In this document: positions 14,767 through 22,561 of the stretch, one piece after another
Layout: every line of letters begins with the position of its first letter
Position numbering within the stretch: position 1 is the first letter of the stretch
Origin: Actinophytocola sp.
GTDB taxonomy: Bacteria > Actinomycetota > Actinomycetes > Mycobacteriales > Pseudonocardiaceae
DNA length: 32,372 nt
NCBI GenBank assembly: GCA_009377475.1
Contig: WHTY01000058.1
Span: 1-32,372, forward strand
Direction: 5' to 3'
Position numbers and translations under genes: made by a program
Notes under the pieces: model-generated
Database searches by the model: none
What the model was told of the DNA's origin: nothing
The model's input: the letters and a program-made list of their open reading frames with translations, nothing else

Positions 14767-15210
14767 ATGGAGATCGATGACGGTGAAGCCAACTTTGGTG
14801 ACATCCTTCGTCGTTACCGGAGACATGCTGGCCTGACGCAGGAGGCACTGGCGGAACGCACTACTATCAGTAGTGACGCTATCAGTTCATTGGAGCGAGG
14901 AAAGCGCCGATCACCTCGTCGCCTCACGGCCGAACTACTCGCGAATGCGCTAGAACTCACCGCTAGTCAGCGCACTACTTTCCTCCATGCCGCTACCAGG
15001 GCCGCCGACGCGTCGACAACACCGAAAAGCGACAGAAAAAGTTGCCGCTGCGCGACCACTGTTGAGGAACCGGTAACCCGCTACTGCAGTGATCGAGTCC
15101 AGAAAATCGCTTCCTCGATCATTGCGCTAAGAAAAACCGCATCAGTGCATGAGATTTCGATGGCTGCCTTTCTCGCGTTGGCGACATTCCAAGATCTAGA
15201 GACAGTCTGA
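14767..15210 (+). CDS. XRE-family helix-turn-helix protein
   Basis: 147 residues. Residues about 10-65 are an XRE-type DNA-binding domain (FGDILRRYRRHAGLTQEALAERT, ISSLERGKRRSPRRLT, LLANALELTASQRTTFLHAATRAAD). In actinomycetes this exact style usually heads a much larger protein with an NTPase and TPR repeats. Here the protein ends about 80 residues later, after a Cys-containing linker (SCRCATT) and a helical tail. It may therefore be a shortened derivative or a stand-alone regulator. The ribosome-binding site is strong (GGAGGGGGA before ATG). Codon use is visibly less GC-biased than in the flanking genes, suggesting acquisition. It is convergent with the two secreted-protein genes. Confidence 0.78.
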   Translation: MEIDDGEANFGDILRRYRRHAGLTQEALAERTTISSDAISSLERGKRRSPRRLTAELLANALELTASQRTTFLHAATRAADASTTPKSDRKSCRCATTVEEPVTRYCSDRVQKIASSIIALRKTASVHEISMAAFLALATFQDLETV

Positions 15211-15227
15211 CGAAGCCCACGTCCCTG

Positions 15228-15294
15228 GTGGCCTTCGCCAGCCGAGCCACCTGGCGACGGCCACACCGCGTTACGGTGTGGCCTTCGCCAGGTG
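15228..15294. terminator. three-arm alternative hairpin between convergent genes
   Basis: Arm A (15228-15241, GTGGCCTTCGCCAG), arm B (15251-15264, CTGGCGACGGCCAC) and arm A' (15278-15291, identical to A). B can pair with A or A' but not both. The B-A' form extends to CACCTGGCGA-c-GGCCACACCG, loop CGTTA, CGGTGTGGCC-t-TCGCCAGGTG: twenty pairs and one mismatch. It lies between the XRE stop and the end of the first secreted-protein gene and would serve as a bidirectional terminator. Confidence 0.65.
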
Positions 15295-15303
15295 CGTATT
15301 GCC

Positions 15304-15732
15304 CTAGAAGTACGCCGCCGTCGACGCCTTGCGTTTGGTATGAGTGGTTCCGAACTGGTCGACCCACCTGACCCTGGTCACCGCACGGTACTTCTGTCTG
15401 CCGGCCGGGTCAGGTTTCCGGACACTGAGGTCATAGCGTTGGGAATCCCAGGATTGGGACCACTGCTTGGTCCGTGCCGCGTACACACTGCCGTTCTTGA
15501 AAAGAATGACTCGCATCTCAACGTAGAGTGCCGAGCATTCAGCCGACCCACTGGCGATCGCTTTCCATCCGCCGTTAATATATTTGAAGTACACCCCGCT
15601 GTAATTGAGATCGCATTGCCCTCTCGGCACCGAAGCCGAAGCCGATCCAATGAAGACCGAGAACGCCAGGAATGCGATGAGAGTTAATGTCACGAGCCCT
15701 CTGATAGCAGTCGTAATCCATTTAAATGACAT
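15304..15732 (-). CDS. small secreted protein (paralogue 1)
   Basis: 142 residues from ATG 15732, which has AGGAGG six bases upstream; the longer in-frame start lacks one. Residues 1 to about 33 are a signal peptide (MSFKWITTAIRG, then LVTLTLIAFLAFSVFIGSASA), cleaved near ASA-S. The mature part, about 108 residues, is basic and looks all-beta, with two Cys probably forming one disulfide (GQCDLNY, SAECSALYVEMRVILFKNG). No known family. It shares length and the pattern C-S/N-x-L-x(4)-V-x-L-x-K-x-G with the next gene upstream, so the two look like diverged duplicates transcribed together (38-base gap). Confidence 0.75.
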   Translation of the reverse strand: MSFKWITTAIRGLVTLTLIAFLAFSVFIGSASASVPRGQCDLNYSGVYFKYINGGWKAIASGSAECSALYVEMRVILFKNGSVYAARTKQWSQSWDSQRYDLSVRKPDPAGRQKYRAVTRVRWVDQFGTTHTKRKASTAAYF

Positions 15733-15770
15733 GGCTGACCTCCTGGCCATTTTCACCGTGCTACTAGCAG

Positions 15771-16199
15771 CTAACCCGTGCAGCTTGTGTATTTGTGCAA
15801 GTTCCACCAACTATCCCAGGCGGAGCGCCCTGTGACCTGAGCACACCATTGAACTCCGGCTTTAGACCGGAAAACGCCCGTTTGCGCCCTGCAATAACTG
15901 CCAGTCCGATCGCATAACCGAGAGGCGGTGTCCTTCAAAACCGCACGGTCACTCCATGGCGGTCCGTACTTGTACAAGCGGACGGTCACCCTCAGCTTGT
16001 CCAGGCTGTTGCAGGTGACATAACCGACGCCCCAGTACCGGTTGTATCGGTCGTGCTTATCGACATACGCACGAAAATTACAATGACTCGCCCACGCTGC
16101 TGGTTCTTGAACCGCGTTAAACGCCACGGTCGAGCCGACCGCGAGACCCAAGACCATTAATACATTGAGCGCGGCTCGCATCACCCGGCTTCGTATCAA
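15771..16199 (-). CDS. small secreted cysteine-rich protein (paralogue 2)
   Basis: 142 residues if started at the TTG at 16199, which follows GGGAGG by six bases; the ATG at 16181 would give 136. A signal peptide (RAALNVLMVLGLAVGSTVAF, cleaved near AWA-S) leads to a mature domain of about 105 residues with six Cys, enough for three disulfides. Aromatic residues are frequent (YNRYWGVGYVTCNSLDKL, SAWDSWWNLHKY). No known family. It is the first gene of a two-gene unit with paralogue 1. An extracellular binding, inhibitor or toxin-like role is possible, but nothing in the sequence decides it. Base composition is lower in GC than the window as a whole. Confidence 0.75.
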   Translation of the reverse strand: MIRSRVMRAALNVLMVLGLAVGSTVAFNAVQEPAAWASHCNFRAYVDKHDRYNRYWGVGYVTCNSLDKLRVTVRLYKYGPPWSDRAVLKDTASRLCDRTGSYCRAQTGVFRSKAGVQWCAQVTGRSAWDSWWNLHKYTSCTG

Positions 16200-16255
16200 C
16201 GACGACCTCCCTCGTATGATGTCCTCGACCCGTTCGCGCTGAAGCGACAATCGGC

Positions 16256-16606
16256 TCACGGCTCCGATCCGGCCACGACGGACGGATCGGACCATCTCAA
16301 CACTAGCGATCCAGACGATAAGGCTGAACGGACAAGGTCCGGACCTTTGACGTACTCATCACGTACAGCGAATGTGGCGTCGTGGTCTTGCCACCGCTCG
16401 AATCGCTTGCGCGCGGCTACCGTGTCCAGCGCGGCCAGCACCGCCACAATCCGCGCCGATCTGTCGCGGTAGCCATGGCCCATCGTTATGATCATGTCGG
16501 TGTAGGAGACGTCGCAATCAGCCCCAGGAGCCGTGCACCCACGACACCCGCACGGCGTGTCGCCCACATCAGTGCAGGTCAAGGCCCGTTGATTACGACC
16601 TTGCAA
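16256..16606 (-). CDS. doubtful small hypothetical protein
   Basis: An open frame of up to 116 residues from a TTG, or about 79 from an internal ATG at 16495. The distal part (IVAVLAALDTVAARKRFERW, FAVRDEYVKGPDLVRSALSS) looks protein-like. The proximal part is Cys-rich (CTDVGDTPCGCRGC). There is no good ribosome-binding site, and GC at third positions is modest, as in the neighbouring islet genes. It may be a real islet gene, a fragment, or chance. It lies between the secreted-protein pair and the divergent ehuB gene. Confidence 0.3.
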   Translation of the reverse strand: MQGRNQRALTCTDVGDTPCGCRGCTAPGADCDVSYTDMIITMGHGYRDRSARIVAVLAALDTVAARKRFERWQDHDATFAVRDEYVKGPDLVRSALSSGSLVLRWSDPSVVAGSEP

Positions 16607-16684
16607 GAATTCTGTCCGTGTGAGTGATCAGTGCCCTAGGGTAGCGACAACACACGCGACTGAAAACGAAGAGGAGGTCCCCAC

Positions 16685-17569
16685 ATGTGGGCCATCCACA
16701 CCAGCAGGCTTCGTCGCCGTCTAGCGGTACTCGTCGGAGCCGCCGCGCTGACACTGACCGGTTGCGGAGGTGACGGTGGCGGCGATGAAAGCGGTCTGCC
16801 GCCGAAGAACGAGCCGCTGACCATCGGCATCGCCAACGAGCAACCCTACGGCTTCCAAAAGGGCGACAAGGTGACCGGCTTCTCGCCGGACGTCGCCCGG
16901 GCCGTGCTCAGGGAGATGGGCTACACCAACTTCAAGTTCGAGGTCGTCGACTTCGGCGCGCTGGTCAAGAACCTCCAGGCGGAGAGTTTCGACGTGGTCG
17001 CGGCGGGTATGTATCTCACCCCCGATCGCATGAAGCAGGTCGCCTTCTCCGACCCGGACTACTGCATCGGCGAGTCGCTCGCGGTGAAGCAGGACAACCC
17101 GGACAACATCGAGGACTACCAGTCCTTCGTCGACAACTCGGACCTCACGCTCGCCGTGGCCAGCGGCACCGTCGAGGTCGACTACGCCGAGGACGCGGGC
17201 ATCCCGGACAAGCAGCTGGAGACCTACTCCGGCATCGACCAGATGTACGCCGCGCTGGAGGCCGGTGAGGTCGACGCCGTCACCGGCACTGCGGCAACCG
17301 TCAAGTCGCAGGTCAAGGCCCGCAAGGGCATCGAAGCCGTGGAGTCGTTCATCCCGCAGGACAGCGTTCCGCCATGCGGTGGCTATGCCTTCCGTCTCGA
17401 GGACCAGGAGTTCCGGGACGCGTTCAACGAGCAGCTGAACAAGTTCCGCAAGGACGGCACCACCACCGAGATCATCACCAAGTACGAGGACCAGGACGGC
17501 CCCTCGGCTGAGGAAGTGGCCAAGGCCAACGAGATGACAACGGAAGACTTCAAGGAAGCCCCGAAGTGA
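16685..17569 (+). CDS. ehuB: ectoine/hydroxyectoine ABC transporter substrate-binding lipoprotein EhuB
   Basis: 294 residues, a family 3 solute-binding protein. An N-terminal lipoprotein signal has the lipobox LTGC with Cys27, so it is anchored outside the membrane. The mature part has LTIGIANEQPYGFQKGDKVTGFSPDVARAVL, then FDVVAAGMYLTPDRMKQVAFSDPDYC and GEVDAVTGTAATV, a close fit to EhuB proteins. It captures ectoine or hydroxyectoine for import as carbon/nitrogen source or osmoprotectant. ATG 16685 follows AGGAGG by seven bases. It is the first gene of ehuBCDA. A strong hairpin after it may give it higher expression than the permeases. A related amino-acid-type ligand cannot be excluded. Confidence 0.88.
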   Translation: MWAIHTSRLRRRLAVLVGAAALTLTGCGGDGGGDESGLPPKNEPLTIGIANEQPYGFQKGDKVTGFSPDVARAVLREMGYTNFKFEVVDFGALVKNLQAESFDVVAAGMYLTPDRMKQVAFSDPDYCIGESLAVKQDNPDNIEDYQSFVDNSDLTLAVASGTVEVDYAEDAGIPDKQLETYSGIDQMYAALEAGEVDAVTGTAATVKSQVKARKGIEAVESFIPQDSVPPCGGYAFRLEDQEFRDAFNEQLNKFRKDGTTTEIITKYEDQDGPSAEEVAKANEMTTEDFKEAPK

Positions 17570-17589
17570 GCTGAGTCTCCAGTGCTGTC

Positions 17590-17616
17590 TCCGGGGCCGG
17601 GCAGCCCGGCCCCGGA
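17590..17616 (+). terminator. intercistronic hairpin between ehuB and ehuC
   Basis: TCCGGGGCCGGG, loop CAG and CCCGGCCCCGGA form a twelve-pair perfect stem, with outer flanks (CCAGTGCT / AGCACTTGG) that can extend it. It lies in the 76-base gap between the binding-protein gene and the permease gene. It probably causes partial termination or protects the ehuB mRNA 3' end. Confidence 0.65.
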
Positions 17617-17645
17617 AGCACTTGGCCTGACATCGAGGTGATGCC

Positions 17646-18650
17646 GTGAGTACGAACGGGCCCAGCTATAGCGCCGCCCCACCCGAGATCGAGCACCCTC
17701 GCACCAAGCTGGTGCAACTGCTCGGCTTCCTCAGCATCCCGATCCCGCTGCTGGGGCCGGTTGCCTGGTGGATGGGCAACGAAGAGCTCCGTAAGCGGGA
17801 TGACGACGACCGCGCACAACTAGTCCTTGGCAGAACCATCGGCATGGTGATGTCCATCCTGCTGTATGCCGGGCTCGTGCTCCTGGCAGGCATGTGGGCA
17901 GTCGCCAAGGGCTGGATCCTGCCGTTCAGCCAGTACCGGACCCTGGTCGAGGCCTCGCTGGTGACGATCCAGATCTTGGTCTACTCCTTCGCGCTCGGGA
18001 TCGTGCTCTCCCTCATCGTGGGGGTGGCGCGCCTGTCCGATCACCGGTGGATCCGTGGCACCGCACTGGTGTTCGTGGAGTTCGCACGAGGGATCTCGTC
18101 GATCATCCTGCTCTTCATCATGGCCGTGGCCATCCCGATCCTGCTGGACGTCCCGCAGACCTCGAAGATCCTGCTGGCCTCGATCGCACTCGGCATCAAC
18201 ATGGGCGGCTACGGCGCGGAGATCATCCGCGGCGCGATCCTGTCCGTGCCGAAGGGACAGACCGAGGCCTCGCTCTCGCTGAACCTCACTCAGACGCAGC
18301 GGCTGCGCCACGTGGTCCTGCCACAGGCGATGACGGTCATCCTGCCGCCGATGGGCAACCTGACCATCGAGATCTTGAAAGGCACCGCGCTGGTCAGCCT
18401 GGTCGGCGTCCCCGACATCATGCAGTCGGCGAACAACATCCGGCAGGAGCAGCTGTTCAACCAGGCGGGCACCCTGACGATCCTGTTGCTCAACGTGCTT
18501 GTCCTCTACTTCATCCTGGCGCAGGTCGTGAACGTGCTGTTCAAGCTGTGGGAACGGCGGGTGGAACAGAGCTATAAAGGCGGCCCGACGCTGACACCCG
18601 AGCAGCTCCCCGCCCATATTCGATCCGCGACTCCTGGGGTGACCGGATGA
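17646..18650 (+). CDS. ehuC: Ehu-type ABC transporter permease with N-terminal DUF4190-like extension
   Basis: 334 residues. The C-terminal part from about residue 95 is a His/Glu/Gln-type amino-acid/ectoine ABC permease (VEASLVTIQILVYSFALGIVLSL, GYGAEIIRGAILSVPKGQTEAS), with the EAA-type coupling loop. The first 80 or so residues (LVQLLGFLSIPIPLLGPVAWWMGNEELRKR ... GRTIGMVMSILLY is one pattern) add two membrane helices resembling DUF4190; this extension is unusual for the family. The start is GTG 17646 with GAGG seven bases upstream. Its stop overlaps the next gene by ATGA. It forms the channel with EhuD. Confidence 0.85.
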   Translation: MSTNGPSYSAAPPEIEHPRTKLVQLLGFLSIPIPLLGPVAWWMGNEELRKRDDDDRAQLVLGRTIGMVMSILLYAGLVLLAGMWAVAKGWILPFSQYRTLVEASLVTIQILVYSFALGIVLSLIVGVARLSDHRWIRGTALVFVEFARGISSIILLFIMAVAIPILLDVPQTSKILLASIALGINMGGYGAEIIRGAILSVPKGQTEASLSLNLTQTQRLRHVVLPQAMTVILPPMGNLTIEILKGTALVSLVGVPDIMQSANNIRQEQLFNQAGTLTILLLNVLVLYFILAQVVNVLFKLWERRVEQSYKGGPTLTPEQLPAHIRSATPGVTG

Positions 18651-19507
18651 GCGTCACGGACAACGCGGCCGCGCATGCCGCCGAAGACTTGCAGATCGAG
18701 GAGTACCGGCCGCACCGAAAGTGGTACCGGCGTCCGGACATCATGGTGCCGGTTCTGGTCATCGTCCTGGTCTATGCGCTCCTCGTGGGGTTCGTAGAGT
18801 CGCCGAACTTCTACCGGACGAAGATGGAGCCCCCCGGCGGTCTCGTGAAGTTCGACTGGATGTGGTTTTTCCACCTCATCCCGCTGATGCTGCAGGGGCT
18901 GCTGGTCACGATCAAGGGGGCCCTGCTTGGTTTCGCCGTCGCGGTGGTGCTTGGTCTCTTCCTCGCCCTTGGGCGGCGGGCAAGGTTGCCCTTCGTCAGC
19001 TGGCCGACTATGACGGTCATCGAGTTCATTCGTTCCACGCCGGTGCTGGTGCAGCTGTTCTTCTGGCAGGCCTTCGGACGCCTCATCCCGGGGCTCGACT
19101 TCTCGCCGATGGCACTGCTGATGCTCGGCCTCGGCGTCCACTACGCGACGTACTGCTCCGAGGCCTACCGTGCCGGCATCAACAGCGTCGACAAGGGCCA
19201 GTGGGAGGCAGCCACCGCGCTCAACCTCGGTCCGGTCACCAAATGGACAAGGGTCGTCCTCCCGCAGGCGGTGCCCAATGTGCTGCCCGCGCTCGGCAAC
19301 TACCTGGTCGCCGCGTTCAAGGACGCGCCGTTGGCCTTCATCGTCGGCGTCCACGGCGTACTCTTCTTCGCCGACCAGGTGGCCGCCGAGACCTTCCGAG
19401 TGCCAGAGCCATACCTGATCGTCGGTGTCGGCTTCCTGATGGCGAGCCTGCCGGCCGCCTGGGCCGTCCGCCAGCTCGAAAGGAAAATAGCGTATGAGCG
19501 AGTCTGA
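18647..19507 (+). CDS. ehuD: Ehu-type ABC transporter permease
   Basis: 286 residues. It is the second permease of the importer, with about six helices and the coupling motif YCSEAYRAGINSVDKGQWEA that docks on EhuA. The N-terminal 30 or so residues are cytoplasmic and polar. It starts within the last codons of ehuC (ATGA) and ends inside the ehuA start region, so ehuC, ehuD and ehuA are translationally coupled. Which permease is EhuC and which EhuD is assigned only from gene order. Confidence 0.88.
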   Translation: MSVTDNAAAHAAEDLQIEEYRPHRKWYRRPDIMVPVLVIVLVYALLVGFVESPNFYRTKMEPPGGLVKFDWMWFFHLIPLMLQGLLVTIKGALLGFAVAVVLGLFLALGRRARLPFVSWPTMTVIEFIRSTPVLVQLFFWQAFGRLIPGLDFSPMALLMLGLGVHYATYCSEAYRAGINSVDKGQWEAATALNLGPVTKWTRVVLPQAVPNVLPALGNYLVAAFKDAPLAFIVGVHGVLFFADQVAAETFRVPEPYLIVGVGFLMASLPAAWAVRQLERKIAYERV

Positions 19508-20321
19508 AACCCTCGCGACGTCCGGAGTGTCCGACAGCGCCGCCAAGAAGGGCGCGGCAGGCGTCCGCTTCCACGGGATCAACAAGGCGTTCGGCACCAA
19601 CGTGGTGCTGCGCGACCTCGATCTCGACGTGGCGCCGGGAGAGCGCGTCGTCATCATCGGCCCCTCTGGATCGGGCAAGACCACGATCCTGCGGGTCACG
19701 ATGACCCTCGAACGTCCCGACTCCGGCACCGTCCAGATCGGCGGCCGCCACCTCTACCACGAGCCGCACGGTGACAAGCTGCGCCCGGCCAGTGAGAAGC
19801 ACATCAGCGAGGTGCGCTCCGACATCGGCATGGTGTTCCAGCACTTCAACCTGTTCCCGCACATGACGGCGCTGGAGAACATCATGCTCGCGCCGATGAA
19901 GGTGCACGGAAAGGGGCGCGATGAGGCGACCGACACCGGCATGGAGCTGCTCAACAAGGTCGGGCTGGCTCACGCGGCCAACCAGACGCCGGGCCAGCTT
20001 TCCGGCGGTCAGAAGCAGCGGGTGGCCATCGCGCGGTCCCTGGCGTGCGAGCCCCGCGTGATGCTCTTCGACGAGGTCACCTCCGCGCTCGACCCCGAGC
20101 TGGTCGGCGAGGTGCTCAACGTGCTGCGCGACATCGCCGAGGAGGGCAACACCACGATGCTGCTGGTGACGCACGAGATGGCATTCGCGCGGGAGATGGC
20201 CGACCGGCTGCTGATGTTCGACAACGGACAGGTCATCGAGTCCGGCCGGCCCGCTGACGTTCTCGACCACCCCCAGAACGAGCGCACCCAAGCGTTCCTC
20301 GGGGCGGTCAAGGCGCACTGA
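19494..20321 (+). CDS. ehuA: Ehu-type ABC transporter ATP-binding protein
   Basis: 275 residues with a complete ATPase core: Walker A GPSGSGKTT at 56-64, the Q-loop (GMVFQHFNLFPHMTALENI), signature LSGGQKQR at 169-176, Walker B LFDEVTSALD at 191-200 and the switch His in LVTHEM. The first 22 or so residues are a variable polar lead. It powers import by the two permeases. Its start overlaps the end of ehuD by 14 bases. It ends 27 bases from the convergent mutase gene. Confidence 0.93.
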   Translation: MSESETLATSGVSDSAAKKGAAGVRFHGINKAFGTNVVLRDLDLDVAPGERVVIIGPSGSGKTTILRVTMTLERPDSGTVQIGGRHLYHEPHGDKLRPASEKHISEVRSDIGMVFQHFNLFPHMTALENIMLAPMKVHGKGRDEATDTGMELLNKVGLAHAANQTPGQLSGGQKQRVAIARSLACEPRVMLFDEVTSALDPELVGEVLNVLRDIAEEGNTTMLLVTHEMAFAREMADRLLMFDNGQVIESGRPADVLDHPQNERTQAFLGAVKAH

Positions 20322-20348
20322 GCGCGCTCGGCCCTACCCGCGACGCCG

Positions 20349-22367
20349 CTACCCCGTTAGCCCACGCGCCTCCCGGACAACGGTGACGATCTCGGCCATG
20401 ATCTCGGTCAGCTCGTAGTCCTTCGGGGTGAAGACCCGGGCGATGCCGCGTTCGGTCAGCGACGCGGCGTCGTCGCTCGGGATGATCCCGCCGACGATCA
20501 CCGGCACGTCGCCCGCGCCAGCCGCGCGCAGGCCGTCGACCACCTCGGGCACGACTTCGAGGTGCGAGCCGGACAGCACCGACAGCCCGACGACGTGCAC
20601 GCCCTCCTGCACCGCAGCCGCCACGATCTGCTGCGGGGTGAGCCGGATGCCCTGGTAGATGACCTCGAAACCGGCGTCGCGGGCACGCACCGCGACCTGC
20701 TCAGCGCCGTTGGAGTGCCCGTCGAGGCCCGGCTTGCCGACCAGTATCCGCAGCCGTTCGCCCAGCTCGTCCCCCGTCTCCGTGACGCGCTCGCGCACCC
20801 GTGCCAGCTCGTCGCCGGAGCCGCTTGTCGACGTCGCCGTCACGCCGGTCGGCGCGCGGTACTCGCCGAACACCTCGCGCAGCGCACCGGCCCACTCCCC
20901 CGTCGTCACGCCCGCCTTGGCGCACGCGATCGTCGCTTCGAACAGGTTCTCCGATGTGCCAGCGACGGTCTTGAGGGCGTCCAGCGCGGCGGCGACGGCG
21001 TCGCTGTCCCGCTCGGCGCGCCACTTCTCCAGCGCGGCGACGGCCTGCTTCTCCACCTCGGGGTCGACCGTCTCGATGGCCTGCGCCCCCTCGGCTTGCA
21101 GCGGGCTCGGCTCGGTGGTGTCGAACTTGTTGACGCCGACAAGCACTCGCTCGCCGGTCTCCACCTTGCGCCGGTACTCGCCAAGCGAGGACACCAGCGC
21201 CGACTTCATGTAACCGCTCTCGACAGCCGTGACCGCGCCGCCGAGGTCCTGCACGCGCTCGATCTCGGCCCGCGCGCCCTCGACGATCTCCTGCACCCGC
21301 GCCTCGACCACCGTCGAGCCCTCGAACAGGTCGCCGTACTCCAGCAGGTCGGTCTCGAACGCCAGCACCTGCTGCATCCGCAGCGCCCACTGCTGGTCCC
21401 ACGGCCTCGGCAGCCCCAGCGCCTCGTTCCACGCCGGGAGCTGGATCGCCCGCGCCCGCGCGTCGCGGGACAGCGTCACCGCGAGCATCTCCAGCACGAT
21501 GCGCTGGACGTTGTTCTCCGGCTGCGCCTCGGTGAGCCCGAGCGAGTTCACCTGGACGCCGAACCGGAACCGGCGCGCCTTGGCGTCGGTGACGCCGTAA
21601 CGCTCGCGGGTGATCTCGTCCCAGAGCTGGACGAACGCCCGCATCTTGCACATTTCCGCGACGAACCGGACGCCGGCGTTGACGAAGAACGAGATCCGCG
21701 AGACCACCCGCGCCATGTCGTCCGCCGTGACCTGGCCGGAGTCGCGCACCGCGTCGAGCACGGCGATCGCGGTGCTCATCGCGTAGGCGACCTCCTGCGT
21801 CGGCGTCGCGCCCGCCTCCTGCAGGTGGTAGCTACAGATGTTGATCGGGTTCCACTTCGGCGCGTGATGCACGGTCCACGCGATGGTGTCGGTGGTCAGC
21901 CGCAGGCTGGGGCCGGGCGGGAAGATGTAGGTGCCCCGCGACAGGTACTCCTTGATGACGTCGTTCTGCGTGGTGCCGGTCAGCTGCGCGAGGACGCCAT
22001 CCACGTCAGCGCCCTGCTCGCGCGCCTGCTCCTCGGCCACCGTCACGTACAGCGCAAGCAGCCACATCGCGGGCGCGTTGATCGTCATCGACGTGTTCGC
22101 CTCGGCAAGCGGAATGCCCTCGAACAACTGGCGCATGTCACCGATGTGGCTGACCGGCACGCCGACCTTGCCGACCTCGCCCCGCGACAGCGGGTGGTCG
22201 GCGTCGTAGCCGGTCTGGGTGGGGAGGTCGAACGCCACCGACAGGCCCGTCTGCCCCTTCGCGAGGTTGCGACGGTAGAGCTCGTTGGACGCCGTCGCGG
22301 ACGAGTGTCCGGCGTAGGTCCGCATCACCCAGGGGCGATCGCGCTCGTTGTCGGCTGGGTACGGCAT
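20349..22367 (-). CDS. meaA: MeaA / ethylmalonyl-CoA mutase, adenosylcobalamin-dependent
   Basis: 672 residues. It combines the substrate barrel of acyl-CoA mutases (LSVAFDLPTQTGYDADHPLSRGEVGKVGVPVSH, TMTINAP-type segment, FRFGVQVNSLGLTEAQPENN) and a C-terminal B12 domain with DxHxxG at Asp549, His551 and Gly554 (KPGLDGHSNG). Its start, MPYPADNERDRPWVMRTYAGHS, is the familiar beginning of actinobacterial MeaA. This enzyme converts ethylmalonyl-CoA to methylsuccinyl-CoA in the ethylmalonyl-CoA pathway, also feeding polyketide extender units. ATG 22367 has GGAGG seven bases upstream. Crotonyl-CoA carboxylase/reductase, often adjacent, is not in this window. Isobutyryl-CoA mutase is the less likely alternative. 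Confidence 0.92.
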   Translation of the reverse strand: MPYPADNERDRPWVMRTYAGHSSATASNELYRRNLAKGQTGLSVAFDLPTQTGYDADHPLSRGEVGKVGVPVSHIGDMRQLFEGIPLAEANTSMTINAPAMWLLALYVTVAEEQAREQGADVDGVLAQLTGTTQNDVIKEYLSRGTYIFPPGPSLRLTTDTIAWTVHHAPKWNPINICSYHLQEAGATPTQEVAYAMSTAIAVLDAVRDSGQVTADDMARVVSRISFFVNAGVRFVAEMCKMRAFVQLWDEITRERYGVTDAKARRFRFGVQVNSLGLTEAQPENNVQRIVLEMLAVTLSRDARARAIQLPAWNEALGLPRPWDQQWALRMQQVLAFETDLLEYGDLFEGSTVVEARVQEIVEGARAEIERVQDLGGAVTAVESGYMKSALVSSLGEYRRKVETGERVLVGVNKFDTTEPSPLQAEGAQAIETVDPEVEKQAVAALEKWRAERDSDAVAAALDALKTVAGTSENLFEATIACAKAGVTTGEWAGALREVFGEYRAPTGVTATSTSGSGDELARVRERVTETGDELGERLRILVGKPGLDGHSNGAEQVAVRARDAGFEVIYQGIRLTPQQIVAAAVQEGVHVVGLSVLSGSHLEVVPEVVDGLRAAGAGDVPVIVGGIIPSDDAASLTERGIARVFTPKDYELTEIMAEIVTVVREARGLTG

Positions 22368-22561
22368 GTCCTGACCTCCGAGACCTTGGCGTGCTTACCC
22401 CGATCTCAACAGAGTACTGGCCGGTAACCTGGTACCGCGAGGGCACATTCACACCAGGCGCCCACCCGCTGCCTCCCGTGTGCCCGGCTGCGCACCGCGC
22501 GCCACCTGGAGTGCGTCACATCCGCGAGAAATCCGTTGCGTACCCCGTTAGCGTGACAGCC

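Noticed and set aside
15228..15294. CRISPR-like repeat cluster
   Set aside because: Only two direct copies plus an inverted arm, no regular spacers and no cas genes; it is a hairpin structure.
18572..19729. Long minus-strand frame opposite ehuD and the start of ehuA
   Set aside because: Antisense shadow of clearly identified transporter genes.
20562..22427. Long plus-strand open frame opposite the meaA gene
   Set aside because: It is the antisense shadow of a well-conserved mutase, rich in Arg/His/Leu from GC bias, and has no recognisable motif.
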